Below, piece by piece: positions 25,435 to 34,634 of a DNA stretch of 64,000 nt (position 1 is its first letter; each line of letters starts with the position of its first letter). The position numbers and the translations under genes are program-made. Under the pieces are notes generated by a model. The model saw only the letters and a list, made by a program, of their open reading frames with translations, did no database searches and was not told the origin of the DNA. This DNA is from CAWHJN01 sp963829705 (GTDB lineage Bacteria; Bacteroidota; Rhodothermia; Rhodothermales; BA12): NCBI GenBank assembly GCA_963829705.1, contig CAWHJN010000005.1, forward strand, positions 682,001-746,000, given 5' to 3'.

Positions 25435-26759
25435 GCGTCGGCCGCATCGCTGGTCTTCTCGATCCGTACCTGACCAATGCGGTGGTTTTCGACGGATTCG
25501 ACGGTGAGGCGCAGGTTTTCGTGCTCGCACACGTCGCCGGGCGCGGGGATGCTGCCGGTGACGTGGAGGATGAAGCCGCCGAGCGTGTCGAAGTCGAAGG
25601 CATCGGTGTCGAGGCCCAGTTCGAGTTCCTCGTTGAGGTCGTCGAGGTTGCTGCGGGCGTCCACCTGGTAGATGCCGGGGGCGATCTCGGTGAAGAGTTC
25701 GGGTTCGTCCTCGTCGCGCTCGTCGCGGATCTCGCCCACGACTTCTTCGAGCAGGTCCTCCATCGTCACCAGGCCGGAGGTGCCGCCGTACTCGTCCACG
25801 ACGATGGCCATGTGGAGGCGGCGGCGGCGGAAGTCGTTGAGCAGCGCGTCGAGGCGCTTGGTTTCGGGGACGATGAAGGCGTCGCGGTGGATCTCGGCAA
25901 GGCTGAACGGCGGCGCGCCGGGGGCCATAAACGGCAGGATGTCTTTGGCGTAGACGATGCCGAGGATGTTGTCGAGGTGGTCGAGGTAGAGGGGCAGGCG
26001 CGAGTGGCCGCTGTCCTGGATGAGGGCGAGGGCCTCGTCGAGGGAGGCCGTGGCCGGAAGCGCGTACATATCGACGCGGCTGACCATGATCTCGCGCGCC
26101 GTCGTCCCGCCGAAATCCACGACGGCGTGGATGAGATCGCTCTCGTCCTCGTGCAGCATCCCCGTCTCCTCGCCGATCTCGGCCACGGCGTGGAGGTCGT
26201 CGGAGGTAAGGCGCTCGCTGGGGGGGCGCAGGCGCGCCTCGTAACGCTCGGTGAGGCGGGCGAGGCGGCGCGACACGGGCCGCAGCACGGCGTGCATGGC
26301 CGACAGCGGCCCGGCGGCCAGCAGGCTGAACGTCTCGGGCTGCTGCGTGGCGACGAGTTTCGGCGTGATCTCGCTCAACACCAGCAGCACGAACGTCAGC
26401 GCCACGACCTCGACGAGGATCGTGATCGTCTCGCTCCACCCGTACACCCCGGCCAACTGCTGCATCATCAGCGCGGCGATGATGGCGGCGGCGACGTTGG
26501 CGAGGGTGTTGAGGATGAGGATGGAAACGAGCAGCGCCCGGGGCTCGGCGAGCAGGTTGAGCACGCGCTGCACGCGGGCGTCGGCGCGGGTGCTCATGTC
26601 TTCGCGGTCGCCCGCGTCGAGCGAAAACAGCGCCACCTCGGAGCCGGAGAAAAACGCGGACGCCAGCAGCAGCAGCACGAAGATGCCCACCTCGACGGCA
26701 AACGTAGCGGATGCGAGCGGGGCCGCAAGCAGGAGCAGCGAAGCAGAATCGGGGTCCAA
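25431..26759 (-). CDS. CorC/HlyC-family membrane protein (DUF21, CBS pair, CorC_HlyC)
   Basis: A 442-residue protein of the hemolysin C/CorC/CNNM family. Residues 1-190 form the DUF21 membrane domain (FFSGSEVALFSLDAGDRE, LVLSEITPKLVA); 205-325 hold two CBS domains (EIMVSRVDMYALPA, GHSRLPLYLDHLDNILGIV); 345-440 the CorC_HlyC domain, introduced by VDEYGGTSGLVTMEDLLEEVVGEI in two pieces. Members handle Mg2+/Co2+ transport; in Bacteroidota a relative is GldE. The TTG at 26759 (MDPDSASLLLLAAP) is the best start, since no ATG precedes the first membrane span closely. Confidence 0.9.
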   Translation of the reverse strand: MDPDSASLLLLAAPLASATFAVEVGIFVLLLLASAFFSGSEVALFSLDAGDREDMSTRADARVQRVLNLLAEPRALLVSILILNTLANVAAAIIAALMMQQLAGVYGWSETITILVEVVALTFVLLVLSEITPKLVATQQPETFSLLAAGPLSAMHAVLRPVSRRLARLTERYEARLRPPSERLTSDDLHAVAEIGEETGMLHEDESDLIHAVVDFGGTTAREIMVSRVDMYALPATASLDEALALIQDSGHSRLPLYLDHLDNILGIVYAKDILPFMAPGAPPFSLAEIHRDAFIVPETKRLDALLNDFRRRRLHMAIVVDEYGGTSGLVTMEDLLEEVVGEIRDERDEDEPELFTEIAPGIYQVDARSNLDDLNEELELGLDTDAFDFDTLGGFILHVTGSIPAPGDVCEHENLRLTVESVENHRIGQVRIEKTSDAADA

Positions 26760-26799
26760 AAGGGTGAGGGCAATCCCTCGGCAGGTGCAACAGGCCGCA

Positions 26800-26864
26800 G
26801 GGAAAGTACGAACGAGGGTGGGAAAGTCGGAACGTGGAAGCCGGAGCGCGAACGCGGCCGGGTC
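26800..26864 (+). repeat. GGAA-rich dispersed repeat, tandem copy
   Basis: Two tandem units, GGAAAGTACGAACGAGGGTG and GGAAAGTCGGAACGTGGAAG, followed by CCGGAGCGCGAACGCGG. The unit GGAACGTGGA..CGGA.CGCG recurs at 63.16 kb on the minus strand. It occupies the spacer upstream of the CorC-type gene. Confidence 0.65.
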
Positions 26865-26959
26865 GGGGGTAGGGGCGCACTGAATTGCGCCCACCCGGAT
26901 CACGTCCCTACAGCATGCGCAACGCGGAAGCATTCGCACGGCGCGCGGGTAGACGGCCC

Positions 26960-27757
26960 ATGATCCGCGCCGCCCTTTCGTTTTTCTGCCTCTGCGTGAC
27001 CTGTGCGGGCATCGCGCATGGGCAGAACGCGCCACCGCCCGACGACCGGGCGCGCTTCGCCCGCTGGTTCTACCAGGACGCCGCCGCGCTCGTCTTCGAG
27101 AAGGCCGCGCCCCACGCGCCGCGCTACGCCGTGCAGGGCCTGCTGCTGCTCGTGCCCGCCTCGCTGGCCGACAAACCCCTCAACGACTACGTCGAGGACG
27201 GCGCGCCCGGCCTGTGGCGTGACGTGCTCAATGCCACCAACGACCTCGGCGGACCGCGTGTGGCAGTGCCTGCCACGGGCCTCTTCGCGGTTTCACTCGT
27301 CACGTCCAACACCCGCTTTCAGGACGCCGCCTTCACCTCGCTCGAAGCGCTCGTGTACGCGGGCGGCGTGTCATACGCGGTCAAGTACGCCATCGGGCGC
27401 GAGCGGCCCGAGGACACGTCGAGTCCGTACCGGCTCCGTCCGTTTTCGGGCAACACGTCGTTTCCTTCGGGGCACGCCACGCAGGCGTTCGCGGTGCTGA
27501 CGCCGTGGGCGCTCTACTACCCGCATCCCGTCACGTACGGCCTCGTCGTCGTACTCGGCGGCGGCACGGCGTTCTCGCGCATCGCCCGCGAGCGCCACTG
27601 GTTCACCGACGTCGTCGGCGGTGCGGCCCTCGGGGTCGTGACGGCACAGTACCTCGTCCACCGGCACCGGGAAGAAGGCCGCGGCGATGCAGGCGTGTCG
27701 GTGGGTGTGGTGCCCGGCCCCGAGGGGATGCAACTCCGCGCCGTGTGGCGCTGGTAA
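26960..27757 (+). CDS. Secreted PAP2-family phosphatase
   Basis: A 265-residue type-2 phosphatidic acid phosphatase-like protein with a signal peptide (ending AHGQ, about residue 22). All three PAP2 signatures are present: KYAIGRERPE (about 142-151), NTSFPSGHATQAF (about 163-175) and SRIARERHWFTDVVGG (about 210-225), the last two carrying the catalytic His residues. Substrates would be lipid phosphates such as undecaprenyl pyrophosphate or phosphatidate at the outer face. Its stop abuts that of the next gene, which is convergent. Confidence 0.92.
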   Translation: MIRAALSFFCLCVTCAGIAHGQNAPPPDDRARFARWFYQDAAALVFEKAAPHAPRYAVQGLLLLVPASLADKPLNDYVEDGAPGLWRDVLNATNDLGGPRVAVPATGLFAVSLVTSNTRFQDAAFTSLEALVYAGGVSYAVKYAIGRERPEDTSSPYRLRPFSGNTSFPSGHATQAFAVLTPWALYYPHPVTYGLVVVLGGGTAFSRIARERHWFTDVVGGAALGVVTAQYLVHRHREEGRGDAGVSVGVVPGPEGMQLRAVWRW

Positions 27758-28126
27758 TCAGCACAGGATGGCGGCGAGCACGAAGAGGGCGAAGCCACCG
27801 ACGAGACCATGAATCACCGCCATCACGCGGACGACGTCGAGGGCCTGCGACAGCGGGCCGTCCCACACCCACGCGGCGGCAGCGAGGCCGAAGAGCACGT
27901 AGCGCAGGCCCGTGAGCACGGCTTCCAGTGCGCGCACGGCGGGGTCGAGCAGGTGTGTGAAGGCGAGGTATTCGAATACGAACGCCTCCTGCCGGACCAC
28001 ACACGCGACGCCGTAGAGCAGCAGCGCGGCGGCAGGCACGAGCTTGAGCGCCGTCACCACCGCGTCGCGGTCGCGCTCGATGAGCGACGGCGGTTCGGGA
28101 AGCGACGAGAGGTCGAAGGCAGACAT
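27758..28126 (-). CDS. Unknown small integral membrane protein
   Basis: A 122-residue protein I do not recognise. It has three to four hydrophobic segments: ALKLVPAAALLLYGVACVV (about 26-44), a weaker one at 55-85 including YVLFGLAAAAWVW, and VMAVIHGLVGGFALFVLAAIL at the C-terminus. It lies directly against the stop of the PAP2 gene (no gap) and 47 bases downstream of the HD-domain gene, so it may be the last gene of the zwf-pgl-HD group. Confidence 0.65.
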   Translation of the reverse strand: MSAFDLSSLPEPPSLIERDRDAVVTALKLVPAAALLLYGVACVVRQEAFVFEYLAFTHLLDPAVRALEAVLTGLRYVLFGLAAAAWVWDGPLSQALDVVRVMAVIHGLVGGFALFVLAAILC

Positions 28127-28173
28127 CGGCAGGAGAGGGGAAGGCCGCGCGTGCCGAGAAAACCGTGCCCGCG

Positions 28174-28821
28174 TTACGCTCCCATCATCTCGGCCCGCAG
28201 CGCTTCGAGGTACTGCTCGATGATCGCTGTGCGCCGCCGTGCCTCGCGCCGCCCTGCCGGGGTCTGCATCGTCTGTTCGAGGCGGAGCAGCTTGGCGAAA
28301 AAGTGGTCGAGCGCGTAGCGCTTTTCATCCGGTGGGCGCGTGTCGGGAAAGGGCGCGGTGGGATGGGCGAAGGCCAGGCCCATCGCGCCGCCGACCATGA
28401 ACGCCCGCGCGATGCCGACGGCCCCGAGCGCGTCGAGCCGGTCGGCGTCCTGCACGACGCGCGCTTCGAGCGTTTCGGGTGCGATGCCGGCCGAGAAGCT
28501 GTGCGCCTCGATGGCGTGCGCGATGGCGGGCAGAAACGCCGCGTCGTATCCCGCGCCGCGCAGAAACGCCGTGGCAGACCGGGCCGACAGCGCGGAGGCG
28601 CGTGTGCGCTCGGGCGCGTTTTTTTGCACCGCCACGCAGTCGTGCAGGTAGGCGGCGGGCAGCACCACACGCAGGTCCGCGCGTTCCTCCCGCCCCAGCT
28701 GTGTGGCCTGCCGGACCACGCGGCGGACGTGGCCGAGGTCGTGCGCGGCGTCGGCATCGGGCTGCTCGGCCAGAAACGCCTCGCACGCCTCTGACCAGAA
28801 CGCGATTTCTTCGTCAGTCAC
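28174..28821 (-). CDS. HD-domain phosphohydrolase
   Basis: A 215-residue metal-dependent phosphohydrolase of the HD superfamily. Metal ligands are visible as HDLGH (His27, His31), AAYLHDC (His60-Asp61), IEAHSF and QDADRLDALGAVGIAR. The fold is close to YedJ-like nucleotide/nucleic-acid hydrolases; the substrate is not known. It starts with GTG at 28821 and overlaps the end of pgl by 8 bases, so translation of the two is probably coupled. Confidence 0.88.
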   Translation of the reverse strand: MTDEEIAFWSEACEAFLAEQPDADAAHDLGHVRRVVRQATQLGREERADLRVVLPAAYLHDCVAVQKNAPERTRASALSARSATAFLRGAGYDAAFLPAIAHAIEAHSFSAGIAPETLEARVVQDADRLDALGAVGIARAFMVGGAMGLAFAHPTAPFPDTRPPDEKRYALDHFFAKLLRLEQTMQTPAGRREARRRTAIIEQYLEALRAEMMGA

Positions 28822-29506
28822 CGGCCTCGTCGTCGAGAAACCACTTCAACGCCTGCGTGCCGTGGACGCATGCGGCTGGAATCGCCGGGCAGGCGTCGTC
28901 GTCCTCGAACACCCGACGCACCAGTGCCTGCTTCTTCGCGCCCGTGACGAGGAAAAGCACGTGCCGCGTCCGGTTGAGAAACGGCAGCGTGGCCGTGATG
29001 CGGTCTTCGATGGGCGACGTCGGCGGCGCGAGCGTGTGGGCGACGAGGCGGGTCTCGCCTTGAAAATCGTCGCCGGGGAAGAGCGATGCCGTGTGGCCGT
29101 CCTCGCCCATGCCCATCACGGCTACGTCGAAGGCAGGCGTGGGGCCGAGCACGCTGCGGAGGGTAGCCTCGTAGGCCACTGCCGCCGCTTCGGGCGTGGT
29201 CAGGTGCGTGGGCACGGGGTAGAAGTTGCACTCGGGCACGCTGCCGAGCAGCGTCTCGCGGACGAGCCGCGCGTTGCTCTCGTCGGCGTCGAGCGGGACG
29301 AAGCGCTCGTCTACGAGAAAGACGTGGACGCGCTTCCACGGTAGATCCGGCATCGCGGCGAGGGCGCGGTAGAGCGGCACGGGCGTGCTGCCGCCCGAGA
29401 GTGCCAGCGCGAACGGATGGTCGGCGGGCGAGGCGCGCATCAGGTGGGCGATGTGGCGGGCGAGGGCCTGCGCGGGATCGTCGAAAACGCAGCGTTCGGG
29501 GGTCAT
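28814..29506 (-). CDS. pgl: 6-phosphogluconolactonase
   Basis: A 230-residue DevB/SOL-type lactonase that hydrolyses 6-phosphogluconolactone in the oxidative pentose-phosphate pathway. Family motifs are ALSGGSTPVPLYRALA (about 34-49), VHVFLVDERFVPLDADESN (about 60-78) and VMGMGEDGHTASLFPGD (about 129-145). It lies 84 bases downstream of zwf on the same strand, and its product acts directly on the zwf product, so cotranscription is likely; its stop overlaps the HD gene. Confidence 0.95.
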   Translation of the reverse strand: MTPERCVFDDPAQALARHIAHLMRASPADHPFALALSGGSTPVPLYRALAAMPDLPWKRVHVFLVDERFVPLDADESNARLVRETLLGSVPECNFYPVPTHLTTPEAAAVAYEATLRSVLGPTPAFDVAVMGMGEDGHTASLFPGDDFQGETRLVAHTLAPPTSPIEDRITATLPFLNRTRHVLFLVTGAKKQALVRRVFEDDDACPAIPAACVHGTQALKWFLDDEAGD

Positions 29507-29590
29507 GGCGACGGTAGGCAGTGTAGGGGCGCAGCGGATAGGCAGATACGCGGTACCTCGTACCGGGTCCTTACCCGAAGGGCGCTCTAA

Positions 29591-31042
29591 TCAATCGTCT
29601 TCGTATGCGTTTTCGTGCAGCAAACGGCGGGCGGCATCCGGTCCCCACGTACCGGCGGGATACGGATGCACCTTCAGGTCGGCTTTCAGGATGGGATCGT
29701 AGAGCGCCCACGACGCCTCGACTTCCTCGGCATCGACGAACAGCGTGCGGTCGCCGCGCGCCACGTCTTCGAGCAGCGTGCGGTAGGCGGTAGGCTTGGG
29801 GCCAAAGGCGTCGGCGTAGTCGAACTCCAGCTTGCGCGTCTCGACGGGAAAGCCGTTTCCGGGGCGCTTGACGTCGAAGAACAGCGAGAAGCCTTCGTCG
29901 GGCGAGAGCGTGATCGTGAGCACGTTGGCGCTCAACGCGCAGCGGTCGAAGTCGCGGAAGAGCGACACGGGCGCGCGGCGGAAAACGATGCGGATGCGGG
30001 TGAGCTTGCGCGGCAGCGCCTTGCCCGTCATCATCACGAACGGCACGCCCTGCCAGCGCCAGTTGCCGATCTCGAGTTTGAGGGCGACGTACGTATCGGT
30101 GTTGGAGCCTTTCTCGACGCCCTTCGCGTCGCGGTACGCGGGGATCTTCTCGCCGCCGATCTCGCCCTCGGTGTACTGCCCGAAGACGACGGAAGCGGGA
30201 TCAATCGGGTAGATGCTCCTGAGCACTTTGACCTTCTCGGCGCGGATGGCGTCGCCGTCGGGGGCGACGGGCGCTTCCATGGCGACGAGCGTGAGCAGTT
30301 GCGTCAGGTGGTTCTGCACCATGTCGCGCAACGCGCCGGCCTCGTCGTAAAACCCCGCACGCGTGCCCACCGTGAGGCGCTCGGGCACCTGGATCTCGAC
30401 GCGGGCGATGTGATCGCGATTCCACAAGCGCTCGAAGATGGCGTTGCCGAAGCGGAAAACGAGCAGGTTCTGGACGGTTTCCTTGCCCAGAAAGTGGTCG
30501 ATGCGGTACACGTCTTTCTCGTCGAAAAACCGATGGACGAGCGCGTTGAGTTGCTGGGCCGATTCGAGGTCATGCCCGAACGGCTTCTCGACGACGAGGC
30601 GCGACCACCCGTCATCCGGGCAGCACAGCCCGGCCTCGTCCATCTTCACGATGGTGTCGTCGAACACGGCGGGCGGCAGCGCGAGGTAGTGGAGCAGGTT
30701 GGGCGCGAGGCCGTGTTCGTCGGCCAGCGCGGCGGCGCGCTCTTTCACGCGCACGTAATCCGACACCTGCTGGTCGCCCAGCGAGGCGTAGAACAGGTGC
30801 TCGTTCGCCCATTTCTGCGCCGCGCCTTTCTTCACCCCGGCGAGAGTGTGCATCCCCGCGACGGCGTCCGCGCGGTAGTCGGCATCGGAATACTCGGAGC
30901 GTGCCACGGCCAGCACCACAAAGCGCTTCTTCGTCTCTGTCTGTTGCGTCAGTTCGAACAGCGCGGGCAGCACCAGCCGCTTGGCGAGGTCGCCGGTGCC
31001 GCCGTAGAGCAGGAAAACGTAGGTGTCGCGCTTCTGGGCCAT
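29591..31042 (-). CDS. zwf: Glucose-6-phosphate 1-dehydrogenase
   Basis: A 483-residue enzyme oxidising glucose-6-phosphate to the lactone with NAD(P)+. The N-terminal Rossmann motif is YGGTGDLAKRLVLPAL (about 13-28), VVEKPFGHDLESA lies in the substrate region, and the active-site signature RIDHFLGKETVQN (about 196-208) is intact. The ATG at 31042 gives the standard N-terminus. Its cofactor preference is not readable by eye. It heads the zwf-pgl-HD group, and the LD-carboxypeptidase gene ends 135 bases upstream. Confidence 0.96.
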   Translation of the reverse strand: MAQKRDTYVFLLYGGTGDLAKRLVLPALFELTQQTETKKRFVVLAVARSEYSDADYRADAVAGMHTLAGVKKGAAQKWANEHLFYASLGDQQVSDYVRVKERAAALADEHGLAPNLLHYLALPPAVFDDTIVKMDEAGLCCPDDGWSRLVVEKPFGHDLESAQQLNALVHRFFDEKDVYRIDHFLGKETVQNLLVFRFGNAIFERLWNRDHIARVEIQVPERLTVGTRAGFYDEAGALRDMVQNHLTQLLTLVAMEAPVAPDGDAIRAEKVKVLRSIYPIDPASVVFGQYTEGEIGGEKIPAYRDAKGVEKGSNTDTYVALKLEIGNWRWQGVPFVMMTGKALPRKLTRIRIVFRRAPVSLFRDFDRCALSANVLTITLSPDEGFSLFFDVKRPGNGFPVETRKLEFDYADAFGPKPTAYRTLLEDVARGDRTLFVDAEEVEASWALYDPILKADLKVHPYPAGTWGPDAARRLLHENAYEDD

Positions 31043-31177
31043 GTTCAAGGTGCGAGGGAGGAGGGCAGGGGGCGTTTCGGACTTCCACCCGCTCGAAAAC
31101 CTCGATGATCCGGCACGCGGCTTCCGATGCAAGCAGATGCCACGTTGGGGGGCTGACGTTCCGCGCGGCATCGGCCG

Positions 31178-32188
31178 CTACACCACGCCCACGCCGAGGA
31201 TGTGCAGCGTGCCCGCGTCGGCGTCCATCTCGGCCTCGACGCCGATGGGCAGCGTGTACTTGTCGACGAGGTGGCCGACGAGGTGGCTGTGCCAGACGGG
31301 CACGCCGAGGTCGCCCAGGCGGTCGCGCAGCACCTGCGAGAGCGTCAGCGACTTCGACCCTTCCTCGGGCGCGCAGTTGCGGCAGTCGCCGAAGTACACG
31401 CCGGCCACGCGGTCGAACAACCCCGCCAGCCGCATCTGCGTCAGCATCCGGTCGATGCGGTAGGGCTCCTCGCCCACGTCTTCGAGAAAGAGGATATGGC
31501 CCGAGAGTTCGGGTACATACGCCGTGCCGACGAGCGCGGCGAGGACGGTGAGGTTGCCGCCGAAGAGCGGCCCGCGCGCCACGCCCGGTGTGATCGTCTC
31601 GCGCTCCATCTCGGGTGGGTCCTGCGCGAGCACCGCGCGCCCCTCGACGACGGCATCGCGCCAGTAGCCTGTCGAGAACTCGTTCCACGTGGACGTGCCA
31701 ACGGGGCCGTGAAATCCTACCAGCCCACTCTGCGCGTAAAGCGCGCTCAGGAGCGCGGTGATGTCGGAGTAGCCACAGACGATCTTCGGGTGCGCCCGGA
31801 TCGTGTCGAAGTCGAGGTGCGGCAGCAGGCGGGCGCAGCCCCAGCCGCCGCGCAAGGGCAGGAGGGCGTCCACGTCGGGATCGGTGAACATGGCCATGAT
31901 GTCGGCGGCGCGGGCTTCGTCGCGCCCACCGAGGTAGCCGTAGGTGTCGAGTACGTGCGCGCCGCGCTTCGTCTGGAAGCCCATCGCCGCGAGCGTGGCC
32001 TCGACCTCCTCGAGATCGCCGCCGAAATACATCGCCCCGGCGGGGCTGACGAGCCCGATGGTGCCGCCGGGGCGCAGGCGTGGAGGGCGCACGAGCGCGG
32101 GCGGAGCCGGGACGGCGAGCGAACGAGGGACGAGCGGCAGCGCCAGTGCGGCGGCACCGGTGGCGACAAACTGACGGCGGGTGGGCAT
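31178..32188 (-). CDS. LD-carboxypeptidase (S66 family), Tat-exported
   Basis: A 336-residue S66 peptidase, cleaving the L,D bond of murein tetrapeptides during recycling. The catalytic Ser141 is in IVCGYSDITALLSAL; EDVGEEPYRIDRML carries the catalytic Glu and HSHLVGH the His. The N-terminus MPTRRQFVATGAAALALPLV has a twin-arginine motif, suggesting export by Tat, whereas E. coli LdcA is cytosolic. The ATG at 32188 follows a TACCTTCC promoter-like box. Confidence 0.92.
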   Translation of the reverse strand: MPTRRQFVATGAAALALPLVPRSLAVPAPPALVRPPRLRPGGTIGLVSPAGAMYFGGDLEEVEATLAAMGFQTKRGAHVLDTYGYLGGRDEARAADIMAMFTDPDVDALLPLRGGWGCARLLPHLDFDTIRAHPKIVCGYSDITALLSALYAQSGLVGFHGPVGTSTWNEFSTGYWRDAVVEGRAVLAQDPPEMERETITPGVARGPLFGGNLTVLAALVGTAYVPELSGHILFLEDVGEEPYRIDRMLTQMRLAGLFDRVAGVYFGDCRNCAPEEGSKSLTLSQVLRDRLGDLGVPVWHSHLVGHLVDKYTLPIGVEAEMDADAGTLHILGVGVV

Positions 32189-32210
32189 GGGCAGGTGGGC
32201 TGTGCTTCAA

Positions 32211-32218
32211 GGAAGGTA
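32211..32218 (-). promoter_or_regulatory. -7 promoter-like box TACCTTCC
   Basis: On the minus strand TACCTTCC lies 22 bases before the LD-carboxypeptidase start, the same spacing as TATCTTCC before the 11.5-kb cupin gene. Confidence 0.35.
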
Positions 32219-32244
32219 CAGCCCTTTGCACGACGCCCGCGTGT

Positions 32245-32472
32245 TCAGGCGAGCATCCGGGATCGGAGAGGCGCCGCGGCTCCTGCCGTCTTCCTCACCA
32301 CGGGGATCACGATGCGGCTGCCCTCGCGCACCGGCACGCCAACGCCTTCGTCCGGGTGCAGCAGTTCGGGGATGCACTGGATGCAGTGTTCGACGGCGCG
32401 GCGGCGCGCTTCCTCGCGCAGCACCGTGTCGCGGTCGATGCGGGGTTTCATTCTCACCATCACGCCCTCCAT
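32245..32472 (-). CDS. Unknown 75-residue protein
   Basis: A short frame with GC-rich third positions: a basic helical part (RIDRDTVLREEARRRAVEHC) followed by a hydrophobic strand-like end (GSRIVIPVVRKTAG). It holds a CIQC pair. I chose the ATG at 32472 because it has an ACC leader like other genes; starts at 32460 and 32451 are also possible. It lies 57 bases upstream of the LD-carboxypeptidase gene. No family is recognised. Confidence 0.4.
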   Translation of the reverse strand: MEGVMVRMKPRIDRDTVLREEARRRAVEHCIQCIPELLHPDEGVGVPVREGSRIVIPVVRKTAGAAAPLRSRMLA

Positions 32473-32728
32473 GGTCTTGGCGGTCCGCCCGGCCCCTCGT
32501 CTCCGTCGCCTCCACGGTACGTACTGATTCACGCGGTGCAAAGGTTCGAGGGAATCCCTGAACCGGATGCCCGGCAACGGCGGTGCGTCGTGCCGGGCCG
32601 GCCCCGGCAGGCAGGGGAGCGTAGATCACGTGGCGCGTGACGCTCCAATGCACGCCTATTTAATGATCCGGCCGAAACCTGGAGGAGGTACTCGGAGTGC
32701 CTGCGGCTCCTTACCATCGGCGACTTCG

Positions 32729-33073
32729 GTGCTCCGCATCTCCCTCCTGCTCGCGTTCGGACTGACGCTGCTCACTGGCAGCGCAGGGGCCGTCATGACG
32801 CAGGCAGATGAAGGGCCGCGCCCGCTGACGAGTGAGGTCGTGGCGGCAGCGGGGGCAGTGGCGCAGGCCATCGTGCCCGAGCCGGGCCCGACCGTGCCGG
32901 TGTCGTCGCGGCACTCGGAGGTGACCACCCTGCGGTTCAGCCGCACCGGGGCGCTCATGGCCGCGACCCCCGCCGCGCGCTGGCTGTTGCTACGCCGGTG
33001 GCTGGCGGATGCCTCCGCTCTGCCGGATACAGGCAGTGCGCGCGCAGCCGTGCTCCAGGTGTACCGCTGCTGA
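32729..33073 (+). CDS. Possible small secreted protein
   Basis: From GTG 32729 the frame encodes 114 residues beginning with a good signal peptide (VLRISLLLAFGLTLLTGSAG, cleavage near AGA). The mature part is short and has no recognised domain; it ends with a single Cys. The frame is also open from ATG 32648. A purine-rich GGAGGAGG at 32681-32688 lies upstream but is not spaced for either start. Downstream hairpins at 33074-33107 and 33111-33130 may end the transcript. Confidence 0.4.
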   Translation: MLRISLLLAFGLTLLTGSAGAVMTQADEGPRPLTSEVVAAAGAVAQAIVPEPGPTVPVSSRHSEVTTLRFSRTGALMAATPAARWLLLRRWLADASALPDTGSARAAVLQVYRC

Positions 33074-33182
33074 GACGGCAGAGAACGAAGCCTCAGGCTT
33101 CGCCGTCCCCCGCGCCGGGTTTTCGGCGCGTGTTCTCTGCCACCGGAGCGTGCGTTGCGCGCGCTCGTGTCTCACTGCATCA

Positions 33183-33317
33183 ATGCCAACTTCTCCGCTC
33201 TCTTCCCAGCCGCCTTCCGAGAACGACCGCTGGGCTACGATAGGATTCTACCTCCTCATGGGCACAGTTGCTGCCTCGCTGCTCGGGCTGCTCATCGCAC
33301 CGATGTTCTTGTTCTGA
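33183..33317 (+). CDS. 44-residue single-span membrane protein
   Basis: ATG 33183 opens a 44-codon frame: a polar N-terminus (MPTSPLSSQPPSENDRWATI) and one C-terminal membrane span (GFYLLMGTVAASLLGLLIAP). The strong intrinsic terminator at 33383, 66 bases past its stop, argues that the gene is expressed on its own. There is no family assignment. Confidence 0.55.
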   Translation: MPTSPLSSQPPSENDRWATIGFYLLMGTVAASLLGLLIAPMFLF

Positions 33318-33382
33318 TGCCTGCTCGGCGTCTGCCTCGCGGCAGGTGCGGAAGCCATTGAGCCCTCCTTCGAGGGTCAGAG

Positions 33383-33426
33383 ACCTCCACCCGTCCGGTT
33401 CAGCGCCGGGCAGGTGGAGGTTTTTC
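33383..33426 (+). terminator. Strong intrinsic terminator
   Basis: A stem of about 16 bp (ACCTCCACC..CCGG, 33383-33398; CCGG..GGTGGAGGT, 33406-33421) with one mismatch and a 7-base loop, then TTTTTCG. It closes the transcript of the 44-residue protein gene. Confidence 0.85.
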
Positions 33427-33584
33427 GTGTGTACCGCCCTCGCGCCTAACAAATGTTCGCCTATCCCATTCGACAGCGTTCAGTTGCTGATGGACATACC
33501 GGCACACCCCAACGCGTGCGCCTCCCCTCCGCCACCGACGAATGGGATTCTCTCCCGCCAAGGACGAAGGACCCGGGACCAACT

Positions 33585-34634
33585 TTACTGCCCGAAGCTG
33601 CGCCGCAAAATGGCCTCAGCCGGTTTGCCCTGTGGGGTGAAGTCGCGCATCCGGTCGCGGTCGGCGGGGGGGTAGAACTTCCAGAACGCCGCGCCCGCCA
33701 GCCACGGCTGGGGCCAGACGGTCTCGAAAAACGCCTCGTACAGCTGCGCCTGCATCACCGTGTCGATGGCGACGGTTTCGCCTCGTTCGGGCCAGCGCCA
33801 CGGCTCGCGGGCGGCGTACGGCACGCTGCGGTAGCCGATCTCGGTGAACAGGATGGGCTTGCCGGTCTGCCGCGCCGTTTGTTCGAGCGCCTTCAGGTGC
33901 GGCTGCCACGCCTCGGCGAGGCGGGCCACGCCGGGTGCGGTGTCGGTGCGGGAAAGGGGGAAGTACGCCTGCACGCCCACGTAATCGACGGCGTCCCAGA
34001 ACGGCACGTGCTCGTAGTCGCCGTGCCAGTTGGCGGCATACGTGATCTCGCCGGAGTAAACGCCGCGCACGTCGGCGATGAGCGACCGCCAGAAGCCGGG
34101 CCGCTCCTGCACGGCCTTGGCCAGTTCAGAGGCGAAGACGAACAGCGGCGCGTCGATTTCCTCGGACAGCCGGGCGTAGTGGAGCGCCCAGTCGCGGTAC
34201 TGCGCCTCCCACGCCTGCCAATCCGCCTCGGTGTTCATCGCAATATCTGCCGTCCAGCCCGACCGTCCCACCCACAGGTGCGGCTTGAGAATGACGTCCA
34301 TGCCCAGCGCGCGCCCCTCCTCGGCGAGACGCCGGATGCCTGCGTCGCCCTCGGTGAAGTAGCGCGCGTCGTAGTTGACGCGCAACTCGGGCGCATCGAT
34401 GGTGGGCTGGAACGCGAACGGCGTCAGCAGGATGTGCCGGATGCCCAGGTCGGCAAGCGGACGCAGCGCGTCCACGCCGGGATCGCGGTGGGCGTCGAAG
34501 GTGACGCCACGGAATTTGTCGGCAGAGGCGACGGTGGGTGTTTCGGGCGTGGCAGACGGATCGCCCGACGGCACCGAGCAGTGCAGCGCGCTCAGGGCCA
34601 GCAGCGCCAGCGTCAGCAGTGCCGGCGCGCTCAC
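33585..34634 (-). CDS. Glycoside hydrolase family 113-like exported protein
   Basis: A 349-residue TIM-barrel protein resembling GH113 mannanase-type domains: FRGVTFDAHRDPGVDALRPL, LKPHLWVGRSGWT, FVFASELAKAVQ (putative acid/base Glu), YVGVQAYFPL and LFTEIGYRSVPYAA (putative nucleophile Glu). The N-terminus (VSAPALLTLALLALSALHC) is a signal, with Cys just after the hydrophobic core suggesting a lipoprotein with a non-ideal lipobox. The GTG at 34634 was chosen because it overlaps the TGA of the preceding gene as GTGA, a coupling junction. Confidence 0.82.
   Translation of the reverse strand: MSAPALLTLALLALSALHCSVPSGDPSATPETPTVASADKFRGVTFDAHRDPGVDALRPLADLGIRHILLTPFAFQPTIDAPELRVNYDARYFTEGDAGIRRLAEEGRALGMDVILKPHLWVGRSGWTADIAMNTEADWQAWEAQYRDWALHYARLSEEIDAPLFVFASELAKAVQERPGFWRSLIADVRGVYSGEITYAANWHGDYEHVPFWDAVDYVGVQAYFPLSRTDTAPGVARLAEAWQPHLKALEQTARQTGKPILFTEIGYRSVPYAAREPWRWPERGETVAIDTVMQAQLYEAFFETVWPQPWLAGAAFWKFYPPADRDRMRDFTPQGKPAEAILRRSFGQ

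Noticed and set aside
26870..26960. A start for the PAP2 gene at 26885 with a longer N-terminus
   Set aside because: ATG 26960 begins a proper signal peptide and has the usual CCC leader; the upstream residues are non-hydrophobic and lie in repeat-rich spacer.
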